A DNA stretch of 64,000 nt from assembly GCF_014191055.1 (NCBI RefSeq), contig NZ_JACHWB010000003.1, forward strand, positions 310,001 to 374,000, written 5' to 3'. Source of the stretch: Microvirga lupini (GTDB lineage Bacteria > Pseudomonadota > Alphaproteobacteria > Rhizobiales > Beijerinckiaceae). The position numbers were made by a program, and so were the translations under genes. Positions within the stretch are counted from its first letter, which is position 1; every line of letters begins with the position of its first letter. Below are positions 1 to 8,999 of this stretch, one piece after another. The notes beneath the pieces were generated by a model, which made no database searches, was not told where the DNA came from, and worked only from the letters and a program-made list of their open reading frames with translations.

Positions 1-248
1 TACGTTAAAAAGCATACGGCGGGGGAGTCGCTCATTACCCAGATGGGGAGTTGATAACGTTCCAAAAACTACGTAAATGGAGAGTGCCTCGGAGAAGTTG
101 CCTACCTGTTTGGGGGGGGGGCTTGTAAGGGCATCCAGCGTGATAAGGGCTCAAACCCCAGAGGATGCGGCAGCATCTTTTGGCGGCAGACATTTAAAAA
201 AGACTTTTCGCGCTGATCTGTGGTTTGCTGAGTGTCGAGTTATCCACA
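1..248. other. Upstream region of LuxR-type gene, no gene seen
   Basis: I see no convincing gene here. The stretch holds a run of ten G residues at 112-121 and presumably the promoter of the regulator that follows. Short reading frames in both directions lack a ribosome-binding site and recognisable protein features. Confidence 0.4.
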
Positions 249-1346
249 ATGCCGGTAACAGAAGCTTTCTATGAGGCTGCCATCGTTCCAGAGTTGTGGA
301 AGGAGGCGCTGAACCGGGCTGGCGAGGCCTGGAACGCGGATGGCGTCGTCGTGTCCTCATATCCTGATTGCCTGAGCGGATATCTCAACTCCGATCGTAT
401 GGAGGAGTTTTGCACGCGCTTTGTCAGTGAAGGATGGTACAAGCGCGATATCCGGGCCGTGCGTGGTCTCGCCTTCGTGCGTAAGGGCAACGAAATCGCT
501 ACCGATCTCGATCTCTTCACACCGGACGAGTTGGGCCAGCTTCCGTTCTATCATGACTTTATAGGGGCGACAGGCTTCCAATGGTTCGCGGGCGCTCTGC
601 TGACCGATATGGGCGCGTCTCAGATTACGCTCTCTATTCATCGCAAAGCCGGCAGGGACCCGTTCCTGTCGGGCGATCTGTCCCGTATCCAGCGGGACCT
701 GCCGCACGTGAAAAGAGCCGCCCGCCTGGCCTCGAAAGCCCGTATGTCCTATGCTGAGGGATTGGTCGACAGCCTTGAGCGGATGACCTGCGGGGCGATC
801 CTGATCGATTGGTTGGGCCGCGTCATCCGCATGAACAGGAAGGCCGAGAGTTACATCGGGAGCGATCTTCAGGTGATCTCATCGCGCCTTCGATCCCAGC
901 AGCGGGAGAACAACAAGGTTTTGCAGGATCTCATAGAGGCTTGCACCCAGCCACTGATCGAGCGGCACCGGGATTCGGTGACATCCGCTCTGCTTCATCG
1001 ATCGAGTGAGCTCCCTCTGGTTGTTCATGCACATCCGATCGTTCGTCGAGCATCGGACGTGTTCCAAGGCGCTGCTGGCCTCCTGCTGCTCAGCGATCCG
1101 GGGGAGGAGCGAGGACTTGATACCAAGACCATTCAGAAGATGTTCCAGCTGACGCCCTCAGAGCTTCGGATCTCCACTGGACTTGCAAAAGGTTTGGATA
1201 CACAGCAGATCGCGAGCCAGCACGGGATTGGAGCCGATACCGTCCGGTATCATCTCAAATCGATCTTCGCCAAGACGAGCACGCGTCATCAGGCGCAATT
1301 GGTCAGTTTGCTATCCCGCCTCTCCGATCCGCCAGAGCTCAACTGA
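249..1346 (+). CDS. LuxR-family helix-turn-helix transcriptional regulator
   Basis: The product is 365 residues from the ATG at 249. A TTG eight codons upstream (225) is an alternative start, and neither has a clear Shine-Dalgarno. The last ~65 residues read as a LuxR-type winged helix-turn-helix: FQLTPSELRISTGLAKG, then QQIASQHGIGADTVRYHLKS, then a final helix with FAKTSTRHQAQLV. This layout is standard for DNA binding. The ~280-residue N-terminal part has no recognisable autoinducer domain or receiver signature; its middle (about residues 180-290) has the feel of a PAS-like fold (GAILIDWLGRVIRMNRKAE). It is a solo regulator with unknown ligand and targets. It is convergent with the large secreted-protein gene 15 bp away. 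Confidence 0.85.
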   Translation: MPVTEAFYEAAIVPELWKEALNRAGEAWNADGVVVSSYPDCLSGYLNSDRMEEFCTRFVSEGWYKRDIRAVRGLAFVRKGNEIATDLDLFTPDELGQLPFYHDFIGATGFQWFAGALLTDMGASQITLSIHRKAGRDPFLSGDLSRIQRDLPHVKRAARLASKARMSYAEGLVDSLERMTCGAILIDWLGRVIRMNRKAESYIGSDLQVISSRLRSQQRENNKVLQDLIEACTQPLIERHRDSVTSALLHRSSELPLVVHAHPIVRRASDVFQGAAGLLLLSDPGEERGLDTKTIQKMFQLTPSELRISTGLAKGLDTQQIASQHGIGADTVRYHLKSIFAKTSTRHQAQLVSLLSRLSDPPELN

Positions 1347-1360
1347 GGGCGTTTCAGGCG

Positions 1361-3847
1361 CTAAATGACGAAGAAATCCTTGTAGGTCATTTTCATGTTC
1401 TTGGACAGGGTGGCGATCTCCACCTGCTTGACCTTTCCCGAGCCATCGGCATCGTAGGAGAGTACGCCCTTCTTTCGGTCGTAGATGAGGTAGTCGTTCT
1501 TATCCTTGGCCTTGGTGCCGATGACGAAGAAGTCCTTTTTCAGCTGTGCCGGCTTAGCCTCCGAGCCGGCCTTGCCGAGCTTGGCGAACACCTTGTTATC
1601 GAGCCAAATCGCGTCGTCCTTCACAGAGAAATCGGCAACCTTATCGAGATTGTTCTTCCTGTTGGGCTTGGTGTCGAACACGAAGATGTCCTGACCTGAC
1701 CCGCCGGTCAACTGATCGTTGCCAAGCCCGCCCCAAAGCCTGTCGCGGCCCGAGCCGCCCTTGAGCAGATCTCGTGAGGACGAACCGATAGCTCTCTCGC
1801 TTGTGTCGTCATTCACCTGAATGACAAAGGTCTTCTGGTACGCGGCGCCGGCCTCATCCTTCACCTGCACAGTGATCGCGTGTGCGGTCGCCTGCTCATG
1901 GTCGAGCCTGACGCCGTCCTTTACCACGAGCTGATCATCCCTGATGGCGAAGCGACCCTCGGCATCGTTCAACAGGGAGAAGGTAAGGACGTCATCGTCG
2001 ATATCGGATCCCGTAAGCCCGCCGACCACCGCTCCGGCCGTGGCATTCTCCTCCACATCGGCGTTCGATAGAACGATGTCATGTGGTCTGTCGTTGACTG
2101 GAGTGACAGTGATCGTGAACGTCTTCGGCTGGCTCTTGGCACCTGCGGGATCGACCACTTCATACTGGAACGTCACTGTGCCGTTGAAATTGACCGCCGG
2201 CTGGTAGCTGAACGTTCCATCGTCATTAAGCTTCAATCCTTGGACGGGCTGAACCAGCGTGTAGGTTAGGTTATCTCCGTCTATGTCGGTGCCAGGAGGG
2301 ATCCGTCCTGTAATCCGAATATCTTCGACGCCCGATGCGCTATTGCCCGATCCCGCAGCCTCGGGAGCATCATTCTGTCCCACAATGGTAACGGTTATGG
2401 TCGCAGCCGCAGTGCCGTCCAGAGACTCGACAATCAGCGTCTGGTGAGCCTGCTGGTCCTCCTTGAGGAATTGCGCAGCGCTGTTGAGCGTGAAGCTCCA
2501 CTCGCCGGTGATGCTGTCAAAGGTAAATGTCCCGTATTGCTTCTGAAGCTCGCTTTCTGCGACAGCTTTGAACCGATTCTCACCCCAATCTCCGTCCTCA
2601 ATGGTGAGAAGACCAGCGGTGCCCTGCAGGTCATCCTCGCTCGCCGTGCCAGAGTGGACGCCTGAAATGACGGCATCGTGGGGTGCATCGATAGCCCTGT
2701 CTGCGAGGTCGAGCGCCGCGATCAGGGCATCGATGTCTATGAATGCACCATTCTGTCGTGCTGACCGCATTCTAACGGCCAGCTCCGCCAGATAGGCTTC
2801 ATCGCTGAGATGCGAACTCACCTCTCTCAGGACAGTGGTGTAGGGGGCACCCTCCAGCTCATTTGCACGGGCAACGGCATCCGGATTGCCACTTGCGATC
2901 CACCCAACGATCAGTTCCTGCCGGTGTTGATGGATGCGTGCAACGTGGATGGTCAATGCCTCCGCGATGGCGCTGGCATCCTGTGAGCTGTTAATCGCCG
3001 AGAGCGCTGCAAATTGCCCATGGCTGATGTCGATCTGCTTTTCCAAGGCCGACGTGATCTGCCCCGGCGAGGTAAAGTTTCCGAACAACGTCCTGATCTC
3101 AGTCACCCCAATCCCTAAAGCCTGCTCATAGCTGCCGTCATCGAAGAGCTGACTGAGCTTGGCGAGGCGGTCTGAATCGAGCAGGGCCGATGCATTGTTC
3201 TGAATCGCCGCGAGCATCGCCTCCCAATCTGGCGCTTCATTGAAAGCCATGACGATGCTCTCGAACCCGAGCACATCAGTGGCATCATCGAGAGCTTGAA
3301 TAAGAATGTCGAGATCGTCGAATGGTCCGCGCTCCTGGTGAGCTAACATCATCTCCGCCGCCAGAGCATCGAGGTAGGCCCCATCGCCGAGGCGAACGGC
3401 TATTTTCCTTAGAACAAGTGTATAGGGCTCGGCTGCGAGTTCGGCCGCCCGTGCTCTGACGGTGGGATCATCGCTCGAGGACCATTCATGAATCACGATC
3501 TCACGGTCGTCGTGGAGGGATTGCACCCGCTCAAGCCCAGTCCGCATCTCCTCCTCGGAGGATGCTGTTTCGAAGGCCAGGACAAACTCCCACTTGGCAT
3601 ATTCCACATCGATCTGCCGCTCGACGATAGCCTTGATCTCCGGGAGGGAAGTGAAATCCCCGAACAGGGTCTTGATCTCGTTGACGCCAAGACCGAGCGC
3701 CTGCTCGCGGTCTGCTTCAGTCGCTAAGTACTCGAGTTTCTCAAGATGAACGGTATCGAGAAGCTCCTCGGCGTTGCTCTTGATGGCCGCCAAGATCTCA
3801 TCCCACGTGGCCGCATCATTGAAGGTCTCAACAAGAGCATCGGACAT
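1361..3847 (-). CDS. Secreted VCBS/cadherin-like/RTX calcium-binding protein with two tandem N-terminal modules
   Basis: I place the start at the ATG at 3847 (828 residues), because AGGGG lies eight bases before it; an in-frame ATG at 3901 is less likely. Residues ~4-193 and ~194-387 are two diverged copies of one mostly helical module. Both contain EQALGxGVxEIxTLFGxFTS and a later PYTxVLR block with LxDxAYL. I do not recognise this module. Next come a VCBS-type domain (~391-495, ending VTIVGQNDAPEAAG), a cadherin-like/Ig repeat (~502-585), a second cadherin-like repeat (~587-680, with DIDDD and DHEQ calcium-site motifs) and one RTX nonapeptide block (GGSGRDRLWGGLGNDQLTGG). The C-terminal ~110 residues begin QDIFVF, as in many type I secreted proteins. 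There is no Sec signal, so export by a type I system is inferred; no such transporter lies nearby. The product is probably an extracellular or surface protein. Confidence 0.85.
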   Translation of the reverse strand: MSDALVETFNDAATWDEILAAIKSNAEELLDTVHLEKLEYLATEADREQALGLGVNEIKTLFGDFTSLPEIKAIVERQIDVEYAKWEFVLAFETASSEEEMRTGLERVQSLHDDREIVIHEWSSSDDPTVRARAAELAAEPYTLVLRKIAVRLGDGAYLDALAAEMMLAHQERGPFDDLDILIQALDDATDVLGFESIVMAFNEAPDWEAMLAAIQNNASALLDSDRLAKLSQLFDDGSYEQALGIGVTEIRTLFGNFTSPGQITSALEKQIDISHGQFAALSAINSSQDASAIAEALTIHVARIHQHRQELIVGWIASGNPDAVARANELEGAPYTTVLREVSSHLSDEAYLAELAVRMRSARQNGAFIDIDALIAALDLADRAIDAPHDAVISGVHSGTASEDDLQGTAGLLTIEDGDWGENRFKAVAESELQKQYGTFTFDSITGEWSFTLNSAAQFLKEDQQAHQTLIVESLDGTAAATITVTIVGQNDAPEAAGSGNSASGVEDIRITGRIPPGTDIDGDNLTYTLVQPVQGLKLNDDGTFSYQPAVNFNGTVTFQYEVVDPAGAKSQPKTFTITVTPVNDRPHDIVLSNADVEENATAGAVVGGLTGSDIDDDVLTFSLLNDAEGRFAIRDDQLVVKDGVRLDHEQATAHAITVQVKDEAGAAYQKTFVIQVNDDTSERAIGSSSRDLLKGGSGRDRLWGGLGNDQLTGGSGQDIFVFDTKPNRKNNLDKVADFSVKDDAIWLDNKVFAKLGKAGSEAKPAQLKKDFFVIGTKAKDKNDYLIYDRKKGVLSYDADGSGKVKQVEIATLSKNMKMTYKDFFVI

Positions 3848-4159
3848 TCGGAAACCCCTATGCCTGCTGCCCATGGCGTCTTCTAGAAATGCCAAGAGCA
3901 TTTCGCTCGCTAGCCGTCATCCATGAAGCTGAGGAGCAAGGTCCCAGTCATTTCGATAGGAAATAGGGCTGGTTGTCGCCTGTCTATATGAAGAGGATTG
4001 ATGCTGTTTCAGCTGGTTTGACAGCGGTTTTGCTCTCGAGTGCTGCAAGCGGAGCGACGTTAATTGCCGAAATATAGCCTTGAGTTGATAATCAACTTTC
4101 AGCTATTTGCAGTTTACAGACCGAATCTGTGTACTATCTGGAAAATCGCGTGAGCCCTG
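3848..4159. other. AT-richer intergenic region between secreted-protein gene and citE-like gene
   Basis: No gene is seen. The region presumably holds the promoter of the leftward secreted-protein gene and the 3' end of the citE-like transcript. It contains a perfect 15-bp palindrome, annotated separately. Confidence 0.5.
4083..4097. promoter_or_regulatory. Perfect palindrome, possible operator
   Basis: AGTTGAT-A-ATCAACT is a perfect inverted repeat with a one-base centre. It lies ~235 bp upstream of the start of the secreted-protein gene. The TTGAT/ATCAA half sites are one base apart, so this is not a normal FNR/FixK box, which needs four. Confidence 0.3.
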
Positions 4160-5032
4160 TTACTGCTTGCCCGCACGCCTTAGAAGTCGTTCTGCCCGTA
4201 GCAGGTGGGGTCGATCCAGCATCTCGCCATTAACGCCGACAACTCCGGCTCCGGGATTGGCCTTAAAGGCTTCGATCACTGCTTGGGCACGTTCGATCGC
4301 TTCCTGTGAGGGCGTGAAGGCTTCGTTGATGACCGGCACTTGTGCCGGATGGATTGCCATTTTGGCCACGAAGCCATCGCGCCGTGCCTCGCGGCATTCC
4401 GTTTCCAAGCCTGTCATGTCGCGGAAATTGGTGAAGACGGAGTCCACCGCATCGACGCCGGCTGCCGTGGCGCCCAGCAGCGTGAGGGAGCGGGCAAGGC
4501 GGTAAGGATCGGTGTACCCGCCATCGGAATCGCGGTTCGTTTCGGCGCCGAGATCGGCCGACAGATCCTCGCCGCCCCAGGTGAGACCCATGAGCCTGTG
4601 GCTCGCGCCCGCGAAGGTGCCGAGCGCAAAGACGCCGGCTGCGTTCTCCGTCGCGATGGCTAGGATGCGGGTGACCCCATCCTCCAGGCCGAACTCCGCC
4701 TCACGCACGGCGAGCTTGGCGCCGAGATGCGCTACGTCGGCGCCGCCAATCGTCTTCGGCAGTACGATCCCGTCCGGACCAGCTTGCATCACCCCGTCGA
4801 GATCTGCATCGATGAGGCCTGTGGTCAATCCGTTGACGCGCACGAAAAGGCGTGGGCGCCCAGCTTCCGTGCTTTGCTCAGCGAGAAACTCCGCCGTGAC
4901 GCGCCGCGCCTCCTCCTTGGCGGAAAGAGCCACCGAGTCCTCAAGATCGATGAGGAGGACATCCGCTCCGGATGTCAGGCCTTTCTCGAGCTTCCGGGTG
5001 CTGTCGCCCGGCACGAAGAGCAGGGAGCGCAT
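4160..5032 (-). CDS. HpcH/HpaI aldolase / citrate lyase beta-like (CitE-family) lyase
   Basis: The product is 290 residues beginning MRSLLFVPGDSTRKL, the typical opening of the CitE/malyl-CoA lyase family. Family hallmarks include DLEDSV near residue 34, RVNG near 75, the metal-ligand Glu in IATENAAGV and Asp in GGEDLSAD, and a late MAIHPAQV motif. These Mg2+-dependent TIM barrels cleave or form C-C bonds of acyl-CoA compounds such as malyl-, citramalyl- or beta-methylmalyl-CoA; the exact substrate cannot be read from the sequence. The start codon shares one base with the stop of the MaoC-like gene (TGATG), which implies translational coupling and a shared CoA-ester pathway. A much longer frame extends upstream but reads through the MaoC gene out of frame. 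Confidence 0.88.
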   Translation of the reverse strand: MRSLLFVPGDSTRKLEKGLTSGADVLLIDLEDSVALSAKEEARRVTAEFLAEQSTEAGRPRLFVRVNGLTTGLIDADLDGVMQAGPDGIVLPKTIGGADVAHLGAKLAVREAEFGLEDGVTRILAIATENAAGVFALGTFAGASHRLMGLTWGGEDLSADLGAETNRDSDGGYTDPYRLARSLTLLGATAAGVDAVDSVFTNFRDMTGLETECREARRDGFVAKMAIHPAQVPVINEAFTPSQEAIERAQAVIEAFKANPGAGVVGVNGEMLDRPHLLRAERLLRRAGKQ

Positions 5033-5511
5033 CAGGCACTCCTCTTGCGCATGAAGGCCTGCCGACGGCATTCGGCCACCAGAGTGCCGTCCTGCTTGTA
5101 GGCCCGATGAATGAACTCCACGATGCCCGCATCGGGACGCGACTTCGACTCGCGCTTGGCCACGATCTCCGTCGTCGCATTGATCGTGTCGCCTTCGAAC
5201 AGCGGAGCCGGGAACTTCACATCCGTCATGCCGAGATTGGCGATGGTGGTGCCCACCGTCGTATCGTTGACGGAGATGCCGATGAGCAGGCCGAGGGTGA
5301 ACAGGGAGTTCATGAGCGGCTTGCCCCATTCCGTTTCTGTGGCGCAGAAATGCGCATCGATATGGAGTGGCTGCGGGTTCAGCGTCATGTTGGAGAATAG
5401 CATGTTGTCCATCTGGGTCACCGTCCGGGTCAGGCGGTGATGGATGGTGGTGCCGACGGTGAAATCCTCGAAGTAGAGGCCTCCTCTGGGGTGCCTGCTG
5501 TCATCGCTCAT
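5032..5511 (-). CDS. MaoC-family acyl-CoA dehydratase/hydratase
   Basis: The product is 159 residues with a single hot-dog fold. The early GLYFEDFTVGTTIHH and the segment NPQPLHIDAHFC match the MaoC hydratase motif, with Asp and His as the likely catalytic pair. FEGDTI follows in the second half. Members hydrate or dehydrate enoyl-CoA esters such as mesaconyl-CoA, though mesaconyl-CoA hydratase itself is usually about twice this length. The gene leads a two-gene unit with the CitE-like lyase. A hydratase coupled to a lyase suggests a route for a branched dicarboxylyl-CoA, but this is inference. Confidence 0.87.
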   Translation of the reverse strand: MSDDSRHPRGGLYFEDFTVGTTIHHRLTRTVTQMDNMLFSNMTLNPQPLHIDAHFCATETEWGKPLMNSLFTLGLLIGISVNDTTVGTTIANLGMTDVKFPAPLFEGDTINATTEIVAKRESKSRPDAGIVEFIHRAYKQDGTLVAECRRQAFMRKRSA

Positions 5512-5566
5512 GATCGTAACCTCTGATTCTCGTTGGGCACGTTGAAGGCCGTGCCTTCTGGTGCAG

Positions 5567-6340
5567 TCAATAGCCGAACTGCTCCCGCAGGATGCGCTCG
5601 TCGAGACTGTGGCCCGGATCGTGCAGCATTACGAGATCGACGCTGCGATCCATCGAAACATCCACCCGGGAGACGTTGCGGAATTCGGTGTGGTCGGCAA
5701 CCGCGCTCACGGGCCGGTTCCCGGCCTCAAGAACCTCGATCTGGATCTTGGCGTAGTCCGGCAGCAGGGCGCCGCGCCAGCGCCGCGGACGGAAGGCGGA
5801 AATCGGCGTGAGAGCGAGCAACGGGGCGTTCAGCGGCAGAATCGGCCCGCCGACGGAGAGGTTGTAAGCCGTTGAGCCGGCAGGCGTTGCCACAAGGATG
5901 CCGTCGGCGATGAGCTCGGGGATGCGTACCCGGTTGTCGACGCTCACCCGCAGCTTGCCCGCCTGATAGGTCTGGCGCAGCATGGAGACCTCGTTGATGG
6001 CCCGCGCCGTATGGGCCACGCCGTGCACGTCCCAGGCCACCATCAGCAGCGGATGAACCACGCTCCGTTCGGCAGCCTCAAGGCGGTCGAACAGGTCTTC
6101 CTCCCGGAAGTCGTTCATCAGAAAGCCGACGGTGCCCTTGTTCATGCCGTAGATAGGCTTGGCCGTGCCCATGAACCGGTGGAGGCTCTGCAGCATCAGG
6201 CCGTCGCCGCCAAGGGCCACGATGACGTCGGCCTCCTCGGGAGCGGCGCTCGGGTAACGATCCTGCAGGACCTTCAGCGCGTCCTGCGCATCGGGCGCGG
6301 CACTGCCCACGAATGCGATGTTGTTGAAACGACGGGCCAT
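5567..6340 (-). CDS. nadK: NAD kinase
   Basis: The product is 257 residues from the ATG at 6340, starting [13 protein letters not shown], which matches compact alphaproteobacterial NAD kinases. It phosphorylates NAD+ to NADP+ in the cytoplasm. The ATP-site motif [12 protein letters not shown] is near residue 45, a conserved AINEVS lies in the middle, and [13 protein letters not shown] forms the second signature. A 17-codon upstream extension is in frame but lacks family similarity and overlaps the divergent cutA start region. The divergent spacing to cutA is only 49 bp, so the two promoters must overlap. Confidence 0.93.
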   Translation of the reverse strand: MARRFNNIAFVGSAAPDAQDALKVLQDRYPSAAPEEADVIVALGGDGLMLQSLHRFMGTAKPIYGMNKGTVGFLMNDFREEDLFDRLEAAERSVVHPLLMVAWDVHGVAHTARAINEVSMLRQTYQAGKLRVSVDNRVRIPELIADGILVATPAGSTAYNLSVGGPILPLNAPLLALTPISAFRPRRWRGALLPDYAKIQIEVLEAGNRPVSAVADHTEFRNVSRVDVSMDRSVDLVMLHDPGHSLDERILREQFGY

Positions 6341-6389
6341 GCCCAGGTACCCTCGCGGCGTCCAGGAGGAAGCGGAGGAAAGGCATAGC

Positions 6390-6719
6390 ATGGATCGCCC
6401 ACTTCTCGTCTATACGACCTTTCCCGATGTGGACATTGCGCTGTCGATCGGGGAGGAGCTGGTTCGCGATCGGCTGATCGCCTGCATCAACGTGCTGCCT
6501 GGGATGCGCTCCGTTTATGCCTGGAAGGGCGCCATCGAGCAGGGACAGGAAGCTGTCGCCATCCTGAAGACCCGCAAAGGCCTCCAGGATCAGGTGCATC
6601 GGGCGCTGAAGGAGCGCCATCCCTATGAAACGCCGGTCGTTCTCTTCATCGAGCCGACCGGCGGAGATGCCGCCACCCTGGAGTGGCTTGTGGCCGAAAC
6701 AGGCGGAGGGCCGCTTTAG
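6390..6719 (+). CDS. cutA: CutA1 divalent-cation tolerance protein
   Basis: The product is 109 residues starting [23 protein letters not shown] ends a few bases before the ATG at 6390, which fixes this start over a longer frame. Family signatures are [20 protein letters not shown] and the HPYETPVV block near residue 75. CutA proteins are small trimeric ferredoxin-like proteins linked to copper and other divalent-metal tolerance, but their biochemical role is not settled. The gene is divergent from nadK. Its end overlaps the convergent hydrolase gene by four bases. Confidence 0.93.
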   Translation: MDRPLLVYTTFPDVDIALSIGEELVRDRLIACINVLPGMRSVYAWKGAIEQGQEAVAILKTRKGLQDQVHRALKERHPYETPVVLFIEPTGGDAATLEWLVAETGGGPL

Positions 6720-7702
6720 ACGGCCGGGCTCCATTGGACGGGCACGAAGCGGAAGCCGTTGCCCTCCTTGGCGATATGGCCCGTGGCCGGGAACGGAGCG
6801 TGGTAGAAGGCAACCTGCGCCCGCTCGGAGGCGGCCATATCGAGCAGCCGGCGGCGGGTGGCGCGGGCTTGGTCCGCGTCCATGTCGAACACGGCCGACC
6901 AGTCGGGATTGCGCACGAACAGGGCCGGATGGTTCGTCGTGTCCGACATGATCATCAGCTTGCCGCTGCCGGAAGAGAGCATGTACACCGTGTGCCCGGG
7001 CGTGTGGCCGGGAGCAGCCACGGCCGTCAGGCCCGGCACGACCTCCTTGTCCATCTCATAGCGCTTCACGTTATTGGCAATGGGGCCGAAGACGCGGCGA
7101 ACGCCCTGGAAGGCGCCTTTCATGGCCTCCGGCGCCTGGTTCATGCGGGCTTCGTCCATCCAGAAGGCCCACTCGGCGGCCGGAACCATCACTTCGGCGT
7201 TCGGGAAGACGGCGGTGCCGTCCTTCAGGCGCAGGCCGTTGATGTGGTCGCCGTGGAAGTGGCTGATCACCACCGTGTTCACCTGGGCCGGATCGAAGCC
7301 GGCGGCGCGGAAGTTCGCCATCCAGCGGCCGGAGGTCGGCGCTCCCATGTCGCCATTGCCGGTATCGATCAGGGTCAACCGTCCGCCGTTGTTGAGCACG
7401 AGCGTGTTGAAGGTGATCGGCAGCGCGTTGCCGGGCAGGAAAGCCTCCTGCATCGCCTGCTGCACCTGGGACAGCTCCGCATTGCGGACGAAGCCCTCGA
7501 GAGGGCGCTGCGCGAAGCCGTCATTGATTGCGGTGACTTCGATGTCTCCAACTTTGTAGCGGTAGAAGCCGGGCGCCTGGCCCGAGCCTGAGCCCTGGGC
7601 GGAAGCCGGCGCGGAAGGAGCGGTCTGAGCCAGGGCCGGCCCAACAACGGGAGCGGCGGCAAGAGCGGTGCTAGCAAGAACAGTGCGGCGTGTGATTGTC
7701 AT
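6716..7702 (-). CDS. Tat-exported metallo-beta-lactamase-fold hydrolase
   Basis: The product is 328 residues from the ATG at 7702, preceded by CGGAG. The N-terminus MTITRRTVLASTALAAA is a twin-arginine-type signal ending near PALAQ, so a periplasmic location is likely. The metal-binding signature SHFHGDHINGL (HxHxDH) is followed by a second-sphere His in PGHTPGHT, a conserved SDTTNHPAL segment and a late His (YHAPFPATGH). These residues define the lactonase/hydrolase-like branch of the MBL fold; the substrate is unknown. An upstream in-frame extension to 7771 lacks signal-like character. It converges on cutA. Confidence 0.9.
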   Translation of the reverse strand: MTITRRTVLASTALAAAPVVGPALAQTAPSAPASAQGSGSGQAPGFYRYKVGDIEVTAINDGFAQRPLEGFVRNAELSQVQQAMQEAFLPGNALPITFNTLVLNNGGRLTLIDTGNGDMGAPTSGRWMANFRAAGFDPAQVNTVVISHFHGDHINGLRLKDGTAVFPNAEVMVPAAEWAFWMDEARMNQAPEAMKGAFQGVRRVFGPIANNVKRYEMDKEVVPGLTAVAAPGHTPGHTVYMLSSGSGKLMIMSDTTNHPALFVRNPDWSAVFDMDADQARATRRRLLDMAASERAQVAFYHAPFPATGHIAKEGNGFRFVPVQWSPAV

Positions 7703-7793
7703 GGGCGTCTCCGGGCATGAGAGCAAAAGCCTAGAACGGCCCAGCTTCCATGCAAGGGCGCATCCTTTCACAAGTCAGCGAGCAGGGCAGGTT

Positions 7794-8597
7794 TCACCCG
7801 TTATTGCCTTGAGTGAGATGGTGCAGGGCGATGCCGCTGGAGGTGGCGACATTCAGGGAATCGAAGCCGCCGCTCATCGGAATGGACACGGTGCGGGTTC
7901 GTGCCAGGAGATCCTGCGGTAGGCCGGGACCCTCCGCTCCCAGGAGCAGGGCCGTGCGTCGGGAGGGCTGCACCTTCGAGAGGGTTTCCTCACCGGACGG
8001 GGAGAGGGCGATCACTTCGAAGGAGGCTTCCGTCAGCGCATGCACCAAGGCATCGACGGAGGGGGCTCGTGTAAAGGGCACCACCAAGGCGCCACCGACG
8101 GAGACGCGGATCGCTTTGCGGTACAGTGGATCGCAGGTCTCCTGGTCGAGCAGGACCGCATTCACCCCAAAGGCGGCCGCGTTCCGGAAGATTCCGCCCA
8201 CATTGTCGTGGTTGGCAAGGCCGATCATCCCGACCACCAGGGCTTCCTCCGGCAGACTGGCCAGGAGGACATCGACCGGAGGCAGCACAGGACTCTTGGC
8301 GACAGCCAGAATGCCCCGATGGATCGGGAAGCCGACGATGGCATCCATCACCTGCCGGTTTGCGATGTAGACGGGAGTCCCTGGGGAAAGAAGGCCGATG
8401 AGGTCCCCCAGGCTCTCCACCCGACTTTCGCTCAAGAGAAGCGATTCGACCTCGAAACGGGGCTGCTGCAGCAGGACCCTCAGGACCACCTCACCCTCGG
8501 CGATGAAGCGGTGCTGGCGCCCGAGAAGATCCCGCTCCCGGACGACTCTGTAGGCTTCGATCTGCAGGTCGTCAGGATCTGTAATGGCAATCAGCAT
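7794..8597 (-). CDS. TrmH/SpoU-family RNA 2'-O-methyltransferase
   Basis: The product is 267 residues. All three SPOUT motifs are visible: ANHDNVGGIFRNAAAFG near residue 130, LLLGAEGPGL near 220, and IPMSGGFDSLNVATSSGIAL near the end, where the trefoil knot binds S-adenosylmethionine. The first ~110 residues form a SpoU-type substrate-binding domain (RFIAEGEVVLRVLLQ). The protein should methylate a ribose 2'-OH in tRNA or rRNA; the target cannot be assigned. The stop lies 91 bp downstream of the MBL-fold gene start, so the two may be cotranscribed. Confidence 0.88.
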   Translation of the reverse strand: MLIAITDPDDLQIEAYRVVRERDLLGRQHRFIAEGEVVLRVLLQQPRFEVESLLLSESRVESLGDLIGLLSPGTPVYIANRQVMDAIVGFPIHRGILAVAKSPVLPPVDVLLASLPEEALVVGMIGLANHDNVGGIFRNAAAFGVNAVLLDQETCDPLYRKAIRVSVGGALVVPFTRAPSVDALVHALTEASFEVIALSPSGEETLSKVQPSRRTALLLGAEGPGLPQDLLARTRTVSIPMSGGFDSLNVATSSGIALHHLTQGNNG

Positions 8598-8760
8598 GGA
8601 TTCCGATCAGCACGGTGGGAGTTTACCAACGCCCACCTGTCTAATCCCGGAACCCGGCTTTGCCTATGCGTGTCTGACGGGCGGAACAACGGGTTTGCAT
8701 TCCGGTTAGCCCTGCAACGACAGTAAGGGCCGTCTCAGGCGGCCCTCCCTAAGGAGCAGG

Positions 8761-8937
8761 ATGATGTGGGATATAGCCGATGGTTGGGTCTGGGCATTGG
8801 TGATCATCGGCGGCCCGTTGCTGATCGGCATCTTCATGGCCGTTGCCAGCAGCCGACGCCGCAGATTGACGCGAACCGAGCAGAAGGTTTCGGATGAGGT
8901 CGCTCACAAGAACTGGGGCAAGGAGCAGATCCACTAG
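8761..8937 (+). CDS. Small single-span membrane protein (58 aa)
   Basis: AAGGAGCAGG sits directly before ATGATG at 8761/8764, a near-ideal ribosome-binding site. The product is 58 residues: a hydrophobic span from about residue 9 to 29 (WVWALVIIGGPLLIGIFMAV), then a positive SSRRRRL cluster and a charged tail ending WGKEQIH. A single-span protein with a cytoplasmic basic tail is expected. I do not recognise a named family. It is divergent from the RNA methyltransferase gene. Confidence 0.7.
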   Translation: MMWDIADGWVWALVIIGGPLLIGIFMAVASSRRRRLTRTEQKVSDEVAHKNWGKEQIH

Positions 8938-8999
8938 AAGCTTGGCCTTCCCTTCACGGTGATGCTCTCAACTGCAGCGCTGCGGTTTCGGCATGCTGT

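Noticed and set aside
77-274. 65-codon frame containing the poly-G run
   Set aside because: Low-complexity, no ribosome-binding site; the G-tract made me consider phase variation, but it is outside the regulator gene.
4083-4097. FNR box reading of the palindrome
   Set aside because: Half sites are separated by one base, while FNR/FixK boxes need four.
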